From assembly GCA_016705545.1 (NCBI GenBank), contig JADIYA010000006.1, positions 372,001-436,000 on the forward strand: 64,000 bases of DNA, given 5' to 3'. The notes beneath the pieces were generated by a model, which was given only the letters and a program-made list of their open reading frames with translations, did not search any database and was not told the DNA's origin. Position 1 is the stretch's first letter; each line of letters opens with the position of its first letter. This document shows, piece after piece, positions 25,564-34,612 of the stretch. The position numbers and the translations under genes are program-made. This stretch comes from Flavobacteriales bacterium. Its GTDB lineage: Bacteria > Bacteroidota > Bacteroidia > Flavobacteriales_F > PHOS-HE28.

Positions 25564-27009
25564 ATGTTCGCGCAGGACCCGAAGCACGTGCCCTTGACCC
25601 CCGCCCAGAAGGCGCGGCGGATCAACCTGAACCCGGATTTCTATGGCACCTTCGCCGAGATCGGCGCTGGGCAGGAAACCGTGCGCCACTTCTTCCGCGC
25701 AGGAGGCGCTTCGCAGACCATCGCGAAGGCGATGAGCGCCTACGACAAGGACTTCAGCAACGCCATTTACGGGCCCGAGCCCGGTAATCGTTTCGTGTGC
25801 GAGAGCCGGCTGAAGAATATGCTCCGGCATGAGTACGGCCTCATCATCGACCGCCTGGACCGACAGGAGCACCCCACCAAGCGCTTCTTCACCTTCGCCA
25901 ACACCGTCACCACCAGCACCTTCGAGAACCCGCACGGCGGGCATGGTTGGATGGGCGTGCGCTTCCAGACAGCCCCCGACCAGCCCACCAGCGATGTCAT
26001 CGTCCACTTCCGGCTGCACGATCCGGACATCAGCCTCCAGCAAGAGTGCATCGGCGTGCTCGGCGTGAACCTGCTCTTCAGTGCCCTCACGGATTGGGAG
26101 AACCCGGGCCACGTGATGGACTCGCTCTATGACAATGCGAGCCGGCATGTGATGGAGATCGACATGATCCAGATGAACGGGCCTGCTTTCCGGCATGTGG
26201 ACAACCGGCTGCTCAGCCTCCAATTGGTCAAGCGCGGCTTCACCGATGCGGTACTCTTCGGCCCGGACGGCCAGAACCTGCAGGCCAGCGAAACCCTCTA
26301 CAAGAAGAACATCCTCGCCATCCGCGGAAGCTTCCGCCCCGTGACCAAGGTCAACATCGACATGATCATGAACGGGTACAACATGTTCATCAAGGAGAAC
26401 AAGGTTGACCGGCAGAAGCTCCAAGTCCTCTTCGAGATCACGCTCAGCAACCTGAAGAGCGATACCGGCGATGTGGACGAGAAGGACTTCATCGACCGCG
26501 CTGATATCCTGTGCTCCTTGGGACAGACCGTGCTCATCAGCAACTATCAGGAATACTACAAGCTGGTGGAGTACTTCAGCCGGTACACCAAGGCGCGGAT
26601 GGGCCTGATCATGGGTGTCACCAACCTGGTGGAGGTCTTCGATGAGAAGTACTACCGCCACCTCAATGGTGGCGTGCTCGAGGCCTTCGGCATCCTCTTC
26701 CACCGCGACCTGAAGATCTATGTGTACCCGAGCCGGCCAAGTGCCACGGCCGAGATCATGACCACGGGGAACATGACGGTACATCCACGGATGCGCCCGC
26801 TCTACGATTACCTGCTCTTCAACCGCCGCATCGTCGATATCACCAGCTTCGATCCGAACGTGCTCCACATCTTCAGCAAGCAGGTGCTTGACATGATCCG
26901 CGCCGGGCAGCCGGGCTGGGAGGCCTTGGTGCCCCCTTATGTGGACAACATGATCAAGGACAACCGCCTCTTCGGATTCAAGTCCATCCAGGAAGGCGCC
27001 AAGGCCTGA
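25564..27009 (+). CDS. Conserved cytosolic protein of unknown function ('AEIGAGQE' family)
   Basis: A 481-residue soluble protein without signal peptide. It is recognised by NPDFYGTFAEIGAGQETVRHFF near the N-terminus, followed by SMSAYDKDFSNAIYG, and by the central VTTSTFENPHGGHGWMGVRFQ. Relatives occur through Bacteroidota and are variously labelled nicotinate-nucleotide adenylyltransferase or TonB-dependent receptor without support; no nucleotidyltransferase HxGH motif and no barrel are visible here. His, Asn and Gly-rich HGGHGWMG could form a binding loop. It has its own promoter box and is not overlapped by neighbours. Function unknown. Confidence 0.82.
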   Translation: MFAQDPKHVPLTPAQKARRINLNPDFYGTFAEIGAGQETVRHFFRAGGASQTIAKAMSAYDKDFSNAIYGPEPGNRFVCESRLKNMLRHEYGLIIDRLDRQEHPTKRFFTFANTVTTSTFENPHGGHGWMGVRFQTAPDQPTSDVIVHFRLHDPDISLQQECIGVLGVNLLFSALTDWENPGHVMDSLYDNASRHVMEIDMIQMNGPAFRHVDNRLLSLQLVKRGFTDAVLFGPDGQNLQASETLYKKNILAIRGSFRPVTKVNIDMIMNGYNMFIKENKVDRQKLQVLFEITLSNLKSDTGDVDEKDFIDRADILCSLGQTVLISNYQEYYKLVEYFSRYTKARMGLIMGVTNLVEVFDEKYYRHLNGGVLEAFGILFHRDLKIYVYPSRPSATAEIMTTGNMTVHPRMRPLYDYLLFNRRIVDITSFDPNVLHIFSKQVLDMIRAGQPGWEALVPPYVDNMIKDNRLFGFKSIQEGAKA

Positions 27010-27045
27010 GCGTTACGCCACCATCGCGCGGGCATTCACGCCCTC

Positions 27046-27834
27046 ATGCGACACTGCTCGTTTCTCCTCCTGTCCTGCGTTACTTATGCGGTCGCGGGCC
27101 AATCCTCCGACACCATTAAAGGGCGGTTCGCTGCGCCCGAAGGCTCGCAGCGCGTAATGGTCGAGGATGGGAGCTTCGCAGCCTACTTGCGTCGATTGCC
27201 GCTCGCCCCTCCGGGTACGTCCGTGCTCCTGCACACGGGCCACCTGAAGCACCGGCAGGATGTGCATGCGGCGGTGATCGATATGAGCCTCGGCCACCGC
27301 GACCTGCAGCAATGCGCAGATGCCGTGATGCGCTTACGCGCCGAGTTCCTCTACTCCGTGGAAAGGCCCGATGAGATCGCGTTCGACTTCACCAATGGCT
27401 TCCGCGCAGAATGGAAGCGCTGGCGCCGAGGGGAGCGCATCAAGGTCAGCGGCAACCGGTGCAGCTGGGTGAGCGGCGCCAAGCCCGGTTCGTCGCATGC
27501 TGAGCTGCTGCGTTTCATGGACTGCGTGTTCATGTACGCCGGCACCCTCAGCTTGGCCAAGGAACTGCAGGACGCATCCGCATACCCCATCCAGCCGGGC
27601 GATGTCTTCATCAAAGGCGGTAGCCCGGGTCATGCCATGATCGTGGTGGATGTTGCCCGCACCACGAAGGGTCGCACGTTCTTCCTCCTTGCACAGAGCT
27701 ACATGCCCGCGCAGCAGATCCATGTGGTGCGCAACAGTGATTCGCGCGTCGGTGCATGGTATGCGCAGGAGGGCGACCTCTTGCGAACCCCGGAATGGAC
27801 ATTCGCGTGGACCGACCGCAAGCGCTGGCCCTGA
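27046..27834 (+). CDS. DUF4846 secreted protein
   Basis: A 262-residue protein with a signal peptide ending VAGQ. The pattern GSFAAYLRRLPLAPPGTSVLLHTG, AVIDMSLGHRDLQQCADAVMRLRAEFLY, AFDFTNGFRAEWKRWRRGERI and IQPGDVFIKGGSPGHAMIVVDVA marks the DUF4846 family, whose members are secreted or surface proteins of unknown activity. The conserved PGHAMIVVD segment resembles the His strand of papain-like (NlpC/P60) folds. Short N-terminal hydrophobic stretch supports export. The stop is followed by a promoter-like TTACTTTG box and the WD40 gene. Confidence 0.85.
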   Translation: MRHCSFLLLSCVTYAVAGQSSDTIKGRFAAPEGSQRVMVEDGSFAAYLRRLPLAPPGTSVLLHTGHLKHRQDVHAAVIDMSLGHRDLQQCADAVMRLRAEFLYSVERPDEIAFDFTNGFRAEWKRWRRGERIKVSGNRCSWVSGAKPGSSHAELLRFMDCVFMYAGTLSLAKELQDASAYPIQPGDVFIKGGSPGHAMIVVDVARTTKGRTFFLLAQSYMPAQQIHVVRNSDSRVGAWYAQEGDLLRTPEWTFAWTDRKRWP

Positions 27835-27867
27835 CGATTACTTTGCCCGCTCAGCACCTGCTGATCC

Positions 27868-28770
27868 GTGCATCATCCCTTCCATCCGTTCGAGGTTCAT
27901 CGCGCGAGCGCACCCCTGTACGCCCTCTCCACGATTAATGCAACCGTGATCGCGGGCTCCGGCAATGGTGCCGTGCTTCAATGGAGCGCTGCCGATCCTG
28001 GCCGCATCCTTTTGATCGCGCAGATGCCTGCGCCGGTGTTCGCCTTGTGCTCTTTAGGCATCCATGCCTTCGCGGTGGGCACATCTGGCGGGGAGCTCTT
28101 CGTCGTGGACCTGGTTGCGCGCAAGGCCGTGCAGCGCTTGGCCGCACATGCATCCGCAATCCACGCCATTGCCACACTCGGTCGGAACCGCATGGTCACT
28201 GCCGGCGCCGATGGCCGCCTAATGGTGTGGATACGCGAGGCGGGCTCATGGCACATGCAACGGAACATTCCCATCACGGACGCGAAGCTCCGCGGCCTAT
28301 CCATATCCGCTGATGGGGATTGGCTCGCCGTGGCCGGCGGCGATGGTCCAGTGCGGCTGTTCGACACAGTGCTATTCAACGAGACCTTCACCTTCTCTGG
28401 TCACGAAGGCGGCTCGAACTGCGTGGTCTTCCATCCACAGAAGGCAGTCCTGCTTAGCGGTGGCAAGGATGGGCATATGCGGGCATGGAGCATGCGTGAG
28501 CCGAAACTTGAGCTGCTCTCCGTGCCTGCGCATCGGTCGGCGCTTTACGCGATCGCTTTCGATCCGATGGGGCTGCATTGTGCCTCGGCTTCCAGGGATA
28601 AAACGGCCAAGGTCTGGGATGCCCACACGCTTGAGCCCGTGCAGCGATTCGACGCGCGAGCCGGGGGACATGCCCATAGCGTGAATGCGCTCGCATGGTG
28701 CGGCGACGCGCTGATCACAGCGGGCGATGATCGCCGGCTGATCCGATGGAGCCCCGATCAGAACGGGTAG
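27868..28770 (+). CDS. WD40 beta-propeller protein
   Basis: A 300-residue protein composed of WD40 repeats. At least six blades are visible (for example AVLQWSAADPGRILLIAQ, GGELFVVDLVARKAVQRLAAH, GADGRLMVWIREAGSW, GGDGPVRLFDTVLF, GGKDGHMRAWSM, SASRDKTAKVWDAHTLEPVQ, GDDRRLIRWSPDQNG), giving a complete six- or seven-bladed propeller. No signal peptide is seen, so cytosolic. It is probably a scaffold; no enzymatic domain is attached. The GTG start lies 23 bases after a TACTTTG box. Its last 13 bases overlap the convergent permease gene. Confidence 0.88.
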   Translation: MHHPFHPFEVHRASAPLYALSTINATVIAGSGNGAVLQWSAADPGRILLIAQMPAPVFALCSLGIHAFAVGTSGGELFVVDLVARKAVQRLAAHASAIHAIATLGRNRMVTAGADGRLMVWIREAGSWHMQRNIPITDAKLRGLSISADGDWLAVAGGDGPVRLFDTVLFNETFTFSGHEGGSNCVVFHPQKAVLLSGGKDGHMRAWSMREPKLELLSVPAHRSALYAIAFDPMGLHCASASRDKTAKVWDAHTLEPVQRFDARAGGHAHSVNALAWCGDALITAGDDRRLIRWSPDQNG

Positions 28771-30560
28771 ACCACCGGGATCAGCAGCACCGCCAAGACG
28801 AAGAAGATGAGGCTGAGGGGCAAGCCCACGCGCATGAAATCGATGTACTTGTATTGGCCGGCCGTGTACACCATGGCATTGGTCTGATAGCCGATGGGTG
28901 TCATGAAGCTGGCGCTCGCGGCAAAGCACACCGCCATGATGAAAGGAGTCGCGGAAACTCCCAATTCATTGGCAACGCCGATGGCGATGGGTGTGATCAA
29001 TGCTGCCGTGGCCGTATTGCTCACCATCTCGGTGAGCATCATAGTGAGGAAGTAGACCCCGGCCAGCACCGCCAACGGCCCGAAGGGGCTGAGGACCAGC
29101 ACGGCCTTCCCTGCGATCAGCGCATCGAGCCCGCTCTTGTGCATGCCGGCCCCTAGGCTGAAGGCGCCGGCCATGAGGAAGACCACCTTCCATTCGATGG
29201 CCTCGTAGAATTCCTTCATGGAGAGGCATCCGGTGATCACGATCAGGATCACGCCGACCAGCGTCGCCAAGACCACGGGAACGGCCGTGAGGCTGCTCAC
29301 CAGCACTACCCCGAGGATCACAGCCACTGCGATCGAGAAGCGCCGCTTGTCGAACTCGGCCATGCCTTCCTGCTCGGCAAGGATGGCGAAAGGCGCATCC
29401 GGCGAGCGCTCCATTTCCTTGAGCGTGCCCAAGTAGTGCGACTTCACTTCCGCGAGGATCACATCGCCGCTGCGCAGCACGGTATCGTGCAGCCGGTCAT
29501 GCACCACATCCTCCCGGTGCCGCACGGCTAGAGGCACCGCACGATAGGTGCGGATCAAGTCCGCCTCGCGCAGCGTGATGCCATTGAGCGGACTGTTCCC
29601 GGTGATCACCAGTTCGACCAGCTTGGTTCCGCGGGTCCGCAGGTCGTCGCCAGCCAGGTGCATGGTGGTCTTGACCGAGATGTTGGCGCGGTCCTTCAAC
29701 GCCCGGATGCGCTCCACGTCGCAGCGCACCTTCAACAGGTCGCCCGCTTCCAGCACCATGTCGCCGGGCGGCAGCACGAAACGCTGATCATCTCGGACGA
29801 TCTCAATGATGTCCATCTCGAGTTCACGAACCAGCGCGCTATCCATGATGCGCTTGCCCACGAAGCGCGCACCGGGCAACAGTTCCACTTCGGTGAGGTA
29901 GCCGCCCATGCCGAATTTCTCCCGCAGGTCCTCCTGTCCTCTCCCGCCGGGCAGCAGCTTCCGCCCTACAAGCACCATGTACGCGATCCCCACCACGAGG
30001 AAGACGAGGCCGAGCGGTGCCAATTGGAACATGCTGATCCCTCCTGCGCCAAGCTTGGCACTGAGGCCGCTCACCACGATGTTCGTGCTCGTGCCGATGA
30101 GTGTGACCGTTCCGCCGAAGATGGTCGCGAAACTCAAGGGAATGAGCAGCTGACCGGGGTGCATGTTCGCTGAACGAGCCAACTGCACCGCCACCGGGAT
30201 GAACACCGCCACGATGGGCGTGTTGTTGACGAAGGGGCTGATGCAACCCACCAGGAGCATGAAGATCAGGAGGCCCATGGCCTTATTCCGGCGGAATTGC
30301 TCGCTGAGGCGCGGCCCTACCGTGCTCAGGGCACCCGATTTCATGATGGCCGCACTGAGCACGAACATGAAGGCCACCGTGATGGTTGCCGGGTCGCTGA
30401 ATCCGGAGAGGCCCTCATCAGGCGTGATCACACCGGTTGCCACAAGCGCACCCGCGATCATGAGCGCCACCAGGTCGATGCTGAGCTTCTCGCTGATGAA
30501 CAGCGCAAGCGATACCGCTACGGTGCCCGCAACGATCCACTGATCCGGTGTAAGGCTCAT
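28758..30560 (-). CDS. SLC13-family permease with two TrkA-C domains
   Basis: A 600-residue transporter. The N-terminal half has the first set of membrane segments (SLTPDQWIVAGTVAVSLALFISEKL, ITVAFMFVLSAAIMKSG, FVNNTPIVAVFIPVAVQLAR), with the SNNT-like motif of ion/anion transporters. Two soluble regulatory RCK C-terminal (TrkA-C) domains follow (YLTEVELLPGARFVGKRI and LVELVITGNSPLNGITLREADL), and a second membrane set closes with TEMVSNTATAALITPIAI. Family members carry sulfate, di- or tricarboxylates with Na+. The substrate is not evident. ATG 30560 chosen over an upstream start. Convergent with the WD40 gene. Confidence 0.9.
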   Translation of the reverse strand: MSLTPDQWIVAGTVAVSLALFISEKLSIDLVALMIAGALVATGVITPDEGLSGFSDPATITVAFMFVLSAAIMKSGALSTVGPRLSEQFRRNKAMGLLIFMLLVGCISPFVNNTPIVAVFIPVAVQLARSANMHPGQLLIPLSFATIFGGTVTLIGTSTNIVVSGLSAKLGAGGISMFQLAPLGLVFLVVGIAYMVLVGRKLLPGGRGQEDLREKFGMGGYLTEVELLPGARFVGKRIMDSALVRELEMDIIEIVRDDQRFVLPPGDMVLEAGDLLKVRCDVERIRALKDRANISVKTTMHLAGDDLRTRGTKLVELVITGNSPLNGITLREADLIRTYRAVPLAVRHREDVVHDRLHDTVLRSGDVILAEVKSHYLGTLKEMERSPDAPFAILAEQEGMAEFDKRRFSIAVAVILGVVLVSSLTAVPVVLATLVGVILIVITGCLSMKEFYEAIEWKVVFLMAGAFSLGAGMHKSGLDALIAGKAVLVLSPFGPLAVLAGVYFLTMMLTEMVSNTATAALITPIAIGVANELGVSATPFIMAVCFAASASFMTPIGYQTNAMVYTAGQYKYIDFMRVGLPLSLIFFVLAVLLIPVVYPF

Positions 30561-30633
30561 GTGGGGCCGAAAATAGCTGGGGCACACCGAGCGAACAGCC
30601 GATGCTTCAGGGCGCCAAGACGGCCCATGAGGT

Positions 30634-30969
30634 TCACTCGATGGTGAACTCTTGAGACAGCAATAGGTCCTTGGCTTCCACGCTCAGCGTGTGCTTACCG
30701 CGTGGCAATTGGCCTTTGTCGAGGCGCCGCACCAACTCACCAGTCAGCGCCTTGCCCTCTTCGCGGTAGATCACCCGCCCCTGCTGGTCGCGGATCTGAA
30801 GCACCACCTTGCCGATGCGATGGTGATGCTCGAGCAGGATGCTGACGAAGGCCGAACCCTTGGTGCAATGCACTTGCAAACGCCCGGAACCAGCACCTCC
30901 ATCGGCGCGCGCCGAAGGTGCTGAAAAGCTACCGAGAGCAACGGCGAGTATCAGGGCTCGGAAGTGCAT
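30634..30969 (-). CDS. Small secreted protein, unknown function
   Basis: A 111-residue protein with a signal peptide (MHFRALILAVALGSFSAPSARA). The mature part is predicted beta-rich (FVSILLEHHHRIGKVVLQIRDQQGRVIY, GKHTLSVEAKDLLLSQEFTIE), resembling an Ig-like or type A sorting-domain strand pattern. The phrase GKVVLQIRDQQGRVIYREEG is typical of T9SS C-terminal domains but no cargo part is attached, so this may be an orphan. The ATG at 30969 is chosen for the signal sequence. Next gene on the strand is the aspartylglucosaminidase. Confidence 0.68.
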   Translation of the reverse strand: MHFRALILAVALGSFSAPSARADGGAGSGRLQVHCTKGSAFVSILLEHHHRIGKVVLQIRDQQGRVIYREEGKALTGELVRRLDKGQLPRGKHTLSVEAKDLLLSQEFTIE

Positions 30970-31034
30970 CCGTTGGAAAGAGAAGGCGAATCTACGGCAG
31001 AAAGCACTGGGATCCAAACCGGCCCATCCACCAT

Positions 31035-32018
31035 TTAGCCATGGCTGGCCTGCAGCAGGTTGTTTCCCTGCGCGGTTCGCACAGCAAAGGTGAACCCCTG
31101 CTGCAAACCGTAGGCACCGAAGGCTCCATCTGCCCGAATGGCCAAGAAGCCTACTTGCATCTTCGATAAGTCTTTGTGCTTGCGCCGGATCCGTTGCACG
31201 GCCTCGCGGCATGCTTCCTCTGGCTCCATCCCTTGGCGCATCAATTCAACCACGGTATGGCTGCCTGCGGTTCGGATCACCAATTCCCCAACGCCGGTCG
31301 CGCAAGCAGCGCCAGCTTCACCGTCAACGAAGAGGCCTGCACCGATGATCGGACTGTCTCCCACCCGACCATGCACCTTATAGGCCATGCCGCTAGTGGT
31401 GCAGGAACCGGCCAGATTGCCCTTGGCATCCATGGCCACCATGCCGATGGTGTCGTGGTTCTCGATATTGGCCACCGGGGCATAGTCAGAGGTCTTCAAC
31501 CATTCCTTCCAAGCGGCACGTACTTTCGGGCAAATCAAGCTCGCGTGTGCTGAAGCCATTCTCCCCCGCCCAACGCTCCGCCCTGCCCCAACAAGCATGA
31601 CGTGCGGCGTGCGCTCCATCACCGCACGTGCGATGCTGATGGGATGCTCGTACCGCTGCACAAAAGCCACTGCGCCCGCTCTTCCATGGTGGTCCTGGAT
31701 GCATGCGTCCAAGGTGACATGGCCATCGCGATCGGGATTGCCGCCAAGCCCCACGCTTCGATTGGTGAAATCGCTCTCCACCACCATCACCCCTTGCTCC
31801 ACGGCATCGAGCACGCTTCCTCCATTCTGCAGCACTTCCCAGGCCTTCTCATTAGCAGGCAGGCCGTGGTCCCAAGTGCTCAGCACCAAAGGGCCATCGG
31901 CACGCGGACCAGGCACCAACTGCTTGCCTGCTGCTTCACTCCGTTGGCCGCAACCGGCCATGTATGCTGCAGATCCAGCCAATCCAAGCTGGATGAAACG
32001 GCGACGGTGCAATGCCAT
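31035..32018 (-). CDS. N4-(beta-N-acetylglucosaminyl)-L-asparaginase family Ntn hydrolase, exported lipoprotein
   Basis: A 327-residue Ntn hydrolase. The N-terminus has a twin-arginine sequence (RRRF, residues 5-8) and a lipobox-like MAGC with Cys23, so it is probably a Tat-exported lipoprotein. The catalytic Thr190 in NHDTIGMVAMD becomes the new N-terminus after self-cleavage; the following SCTTSGMAYKVHGRVGDSPIIGAG and GEAGAACATGVGE bind substrate in this family. Members cleave the N-glycan Asn linkage or release ammonia from asparagine. ATG at 32018. It lies divergent from the secreted endonuclease gene, about 80 bases away. Confidence 0.93.
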   Translation of the reverse strand: MALHRRRFIQLGLAGSAAYMAGCGQRSEAAGKQLVPGPRADGPLVLSTWDHGLPANEKAWEVLQNGGSVLDAVEQGVMVVESDFTNRSVGLGGNPDRDGHVTLDACIQDHHGRAGAVAFVQRYEHPISIARAVMERTPHVMLVGAGRSVGRGRMASAHASLICPKVRAAWKEWLKTSDYAPVANIENHDTIGMVAMDAKGNLAGSCTTSGMAYKVHGRVGDSPIIGAGLFVDGEAGAACATGVGELVIRTAGSHTVVELMRQGMEPEEACREAVQRIRRKHKDLSKMQVGFLAIRADGAFGAYGLQQGFTFAVRTAQGNNLLQASHG

Positions 32019-32097
32019 GCGGATTGGGCTTGAACTGGATGCTACGCCCGCAATGTAGCAGGCCGGCTTCATGCGCAACGGCTTTCCTTTGCATGCC

Positions 32098-33120
32098 ATG
32101 ATCCGATTTGCGTTTGCACTCCTTGCCCCGGTACTGACGGTTTCGGCGCAACCCCCGCCCGGCTATTACGATACCGCGCAAGGCCTTACCGGCGAAGCCC
32201 TTCGTGCTGCGCTCAATCAGATCATCAGCCCTCATTCGGTGCTTGCATACAGTCAGCTCTGGTCGGCCTTTGCCCGCACCGATCGGAGACCGGACGGGAG
32301 CGTATGGGACATGTACAGCGACGTCCCTAGCGGTACTTTGCCCTACAGTTTTCAGTTCGTGTCCGATCAGTGCGGCACATACAACGGTGAGGGTGATTGC
32401 TTCAACCGAGAGCACTCCTTTCCGGTGAGCTGGTTCAACGATGTTCTACCGATGAACACCGATCTGAACCACATCTTCCCAACGGATGCCTGGGTGAACC
32501 AGCAGCGCGGCAACTTGCCGTATGGAACGGTGGCTTCCGCATCTTGGACCAGCCAGAACGGAGGCAAGCGCGGCCCTTGCTCGTGGCCGGATTGCAGCGG
32601 CACCGTTTTCGAGCCGATCGACCTCTACAAAGGCGATCTGGCACGTGGGCACCTTTACATGCTAACGAGATACATGAACGAATCCGCCAGCTGGCCTGCG
32701 CCTATCTTGTCAACTGGCGAGTTCCTGCCCTGGGCGGAGAGCGTGCTGCTCGCTTGGCACGCACAAGACCCCGTGAGCGACAAAGAGCGTGCACGCAACG
32801 ATTCGGTGCATGTGATACAGGGCAACCGCAATCCATACATCGATCACCCGGAATGGGTCACGTTCATCTGGGGACCCGAAGCCGGCGTGGGCGAAATGGC
32901 GCGGCTCCAGGTGCAGGTTCAGGTGATTGGCGATGAATTGGTGATCACCAGCACGGATCAACTGGCGCCCATAACCGGAAGCATCATCGACGCCACCGGA
33001 CGTGAGATCATCCCAGTCAGGATGGTACCGGGGCGCGTCATTATCCCCTTCCCGTTCCCAAGCGGTGTATATCTGCTCCGCCCGCAATCGGGGCCGGGGG
33101 CGGCGAGGTTCGTGCGCTAA
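32098..33120 (+). CDS. Secreted EndA/NucM-type endonuclease with T9SS type A sorting domain
   Basis: A 340-residue nuclease. After the signal peptide (ends TVSAQ) comes the endonuclease I domain with YSQLWSAFARTD, NREHSFPVSWF containing the catalytic His in the His-Me finger, DLNHIFPTDAWVN and RGHLYMLTRYM, which bind Mg2+ and cut DNA without sequence preference. The C-terminal 70 residues (ITGSIIDATGREIIPVRM, PSGVYLLRP) form a T9SS type A domain, so the enzyme is released or surface-attached. TTCCTTTG lies 6 bases before the ATG at 32098. Probable role: nutrient DNA digestion. Confidence 0.94.
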   Translation: MIRFAFALLAPVLTVSAQPPPGYYDTAQGLTGEALRAALNQIISPHSVLAYSQLWSAFARTDRRPDGSVWDMYSDVPSGTLPYSFQFVSDQCGTYNGEGDCFNREHSFPVSWFNDVLPMNTDLNHIFPTDAWVNQQRGNLPYGTVASASWTSQNGGKRGPCSWPDCSGTVFEPIDLYKGDLARGHLYMLTRYMNESASWPAPILSTGEFLPWAESVLLAWHAQDPVSDKERARNDSVHVIQGNRNPYIDHPEWVTFIWGPEAGVGEMARLQVQVQVIGDELVITSTDQLAPITGSIIDATGREIIPVRMVPGRVIIPFPFPSGVYLLRPQSGPGAARFVR

Positions 33121-33278
33121 CAGGCATCTCATACTCGTTCTTGGTTGCGAGGGATGAGGATTTGGCGCCCAAATGAGACGCATAGACCAAGCATAGCCGG
33201 AGCTACGGGAGGTTTTCTGCAACGAAGTATGGGGGTCAAACACCCTCGTGCAGCCCGAAGGACAACTTGAGTTGCCCT

Positions 33279-34490
33279 CTAGTTCGAGCGCATCACCTTG
33301 AATGGCTGCATGTTCGAATCCGCAGCGCGCACCACATAAGCACCTTCGGGCAAGCCTTCCAGATCCAGGCTTGTTATCCCGGCACCCAGCCACTCCGCCA
33401 GCACAACGCGCCCTCCGAGGTCGATAACTTCCACCATCCCATTCGAGGGCATGTGGAAGCGTAATGGGCCGTGGGTTGGATTCGGGGATGGCGTGATGCT
33501 GTTCTCCAGCGCATCGGCCACATCGGTGCTCAGGCCGCATGTGACGGTCTGATTGCACGCGAGTTCGCTCAGGAAAAGAGCAGTCCAATTCAAGGCATTG
33601 GCCTGATCGGTGCTCAAATAGCCAACGTGACCGGTGCCGGGGTAGCTCTTGAAGCAATTCACCATTCCCATATGATCAGCGCGCAGGTGGATATCATGGC
33701 TGCCGCTGGCCGTGAGCCCGGTGGGTAGGCCCACCACGTACACCGGTGCTGTGTAATAGGGCACCACGCCATCGCCCACTTCATGGATGCTGGCCAAAGG
33801 CGGGTCGCCAACATTGATCCAACTCGAATCGCCAATGGCACCGCTGAAACTGTAGCACGCCTGGGCCCTGCTCGAATAGCCGGGGTTCCCGCTGTTGCCT
33901 TCGATTCCGCCAAGACTGGCCATTTCAGGCGCGATCACCGCCGGCACTTCGCTCTCTTCGTCCAGGTACATGGCATGCACCGCGCTGATCGCTCCAGCGG
34001 AAACGCCGCCGATGAAGATGCGGGTGGTATCGATGCCGTAGGGATTGCCAAGCTCCGCAACGCTCTTGCGCAGATACCGCACGCAGGCCCGCATATCGTG
34101 GGCACCGCGCATCACCGCATGCGTGGTGGTGGTCTGGTTGGGCAGGAAGAAGCCCACGCGGTAATCGTTGGCCACGGTCACGTAGTCGCGCTTCGCGAAA
34201 TCGGTGCAGATCGGGGCGACATCGGCACGTGCGCCGCCAACGAATGATCCACCGAAGGCGCAGATCACCACAGGACGCAATGCCAGCGCATCACCTGTTG
34301 GTTCGTACACATCCATGCGCAGGATCTGGTTGCTGCCGCTCACGCCTGTGTTACTGCCGAATACTACCGCGCTGGTCACGGTGACATCGGGGAAGAGATT
34401 GGCCGTTGAATACCGGCCGTTTGCGCATTCCTGCCCAAAGCTGGCGGTGGTTGTGATCAAAGCCAGCGCTGCCGCGTAGTGGTGCTTCAT
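33279..34490 (-). CDS. T9SS-secreted alpha/beta-hydrolase (lipase/carboxylesterase-like)
   Basis: A 403-residue secreted hydrolase. Signal peptide (ends ASFGQ), then a carboxylesterase-type domain with GGVSAGA carrying the nucleophile Ser164, a preceding CAFGGSFVGG oxyanion loop and a His in PGTGHVGYLS. The C-terminus is a type A T9SS sorting domain (PNPTHGPLRFHM, DLGGRVVLAEWLGAGITSLDL, PEGAYVVRA). A paralogue of the same layout with Ser164 in LGASAGA lies at 61796-63043. The substrate (ester, lipid or polymer) is unknown. Intergenic DNA at 33121-33278 carries no gene; a CAACTTGAGTTG palindrome may be a terminator. Confidence 0.88.
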   Translation of the reverse strand: MKHHYAAALALITTTASFGQECANGRYSTANLFPDVTVTSAVVFGSNTGVSGSNQILRMDVYEPTGDALALRPVVICAFGGSFVGGARADVAPICTDFAKRDYVTVANDYRVGFFLPNQTTTTHAVMRGAHDMRACVRYLRKSVAELGNPYGIDTTRIFIGGVSAGAISAVHAMYLDEESEVPAVIAPEMASLGGIEGNSGNPGYSSRAQACYSFSGAIGDSSWINVGDPPLASIHEVGDGVVPYYTAPVYVVGLPTGLTASGSHDIHLRADHMGMVNCFKSYPGTGHVGYLSTDQANALNWTALFLSELACNQTVTCGLSTDVADALENSITPSPNPTHGPLRFHMPSNGMVEVIDLGGRVVLAEWLGAGITSLDLEGLPEGAYVVRAADSNMQPFKVMRSN

Positions 34491-34612
34491 CTAGGGGTTC
34501 GGTTAAGGTGCTGCAAAGTAGCGGGTTCTGAGCAACGGCAAACGGTCATCTGACCGATCACAGGTTCACTGGCACGCGATTCGCAAATCGCCGCTGCCAA
34601 ACAAGGCCAACC

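Noticed and set aside
25150..26868. A 572-codon minus-strand open frame over the 481-residue protein gene
   Set aside because: Mirror of a GC-rich coding sequence; the plus-strand frame has conserved motifs and a promoter box.
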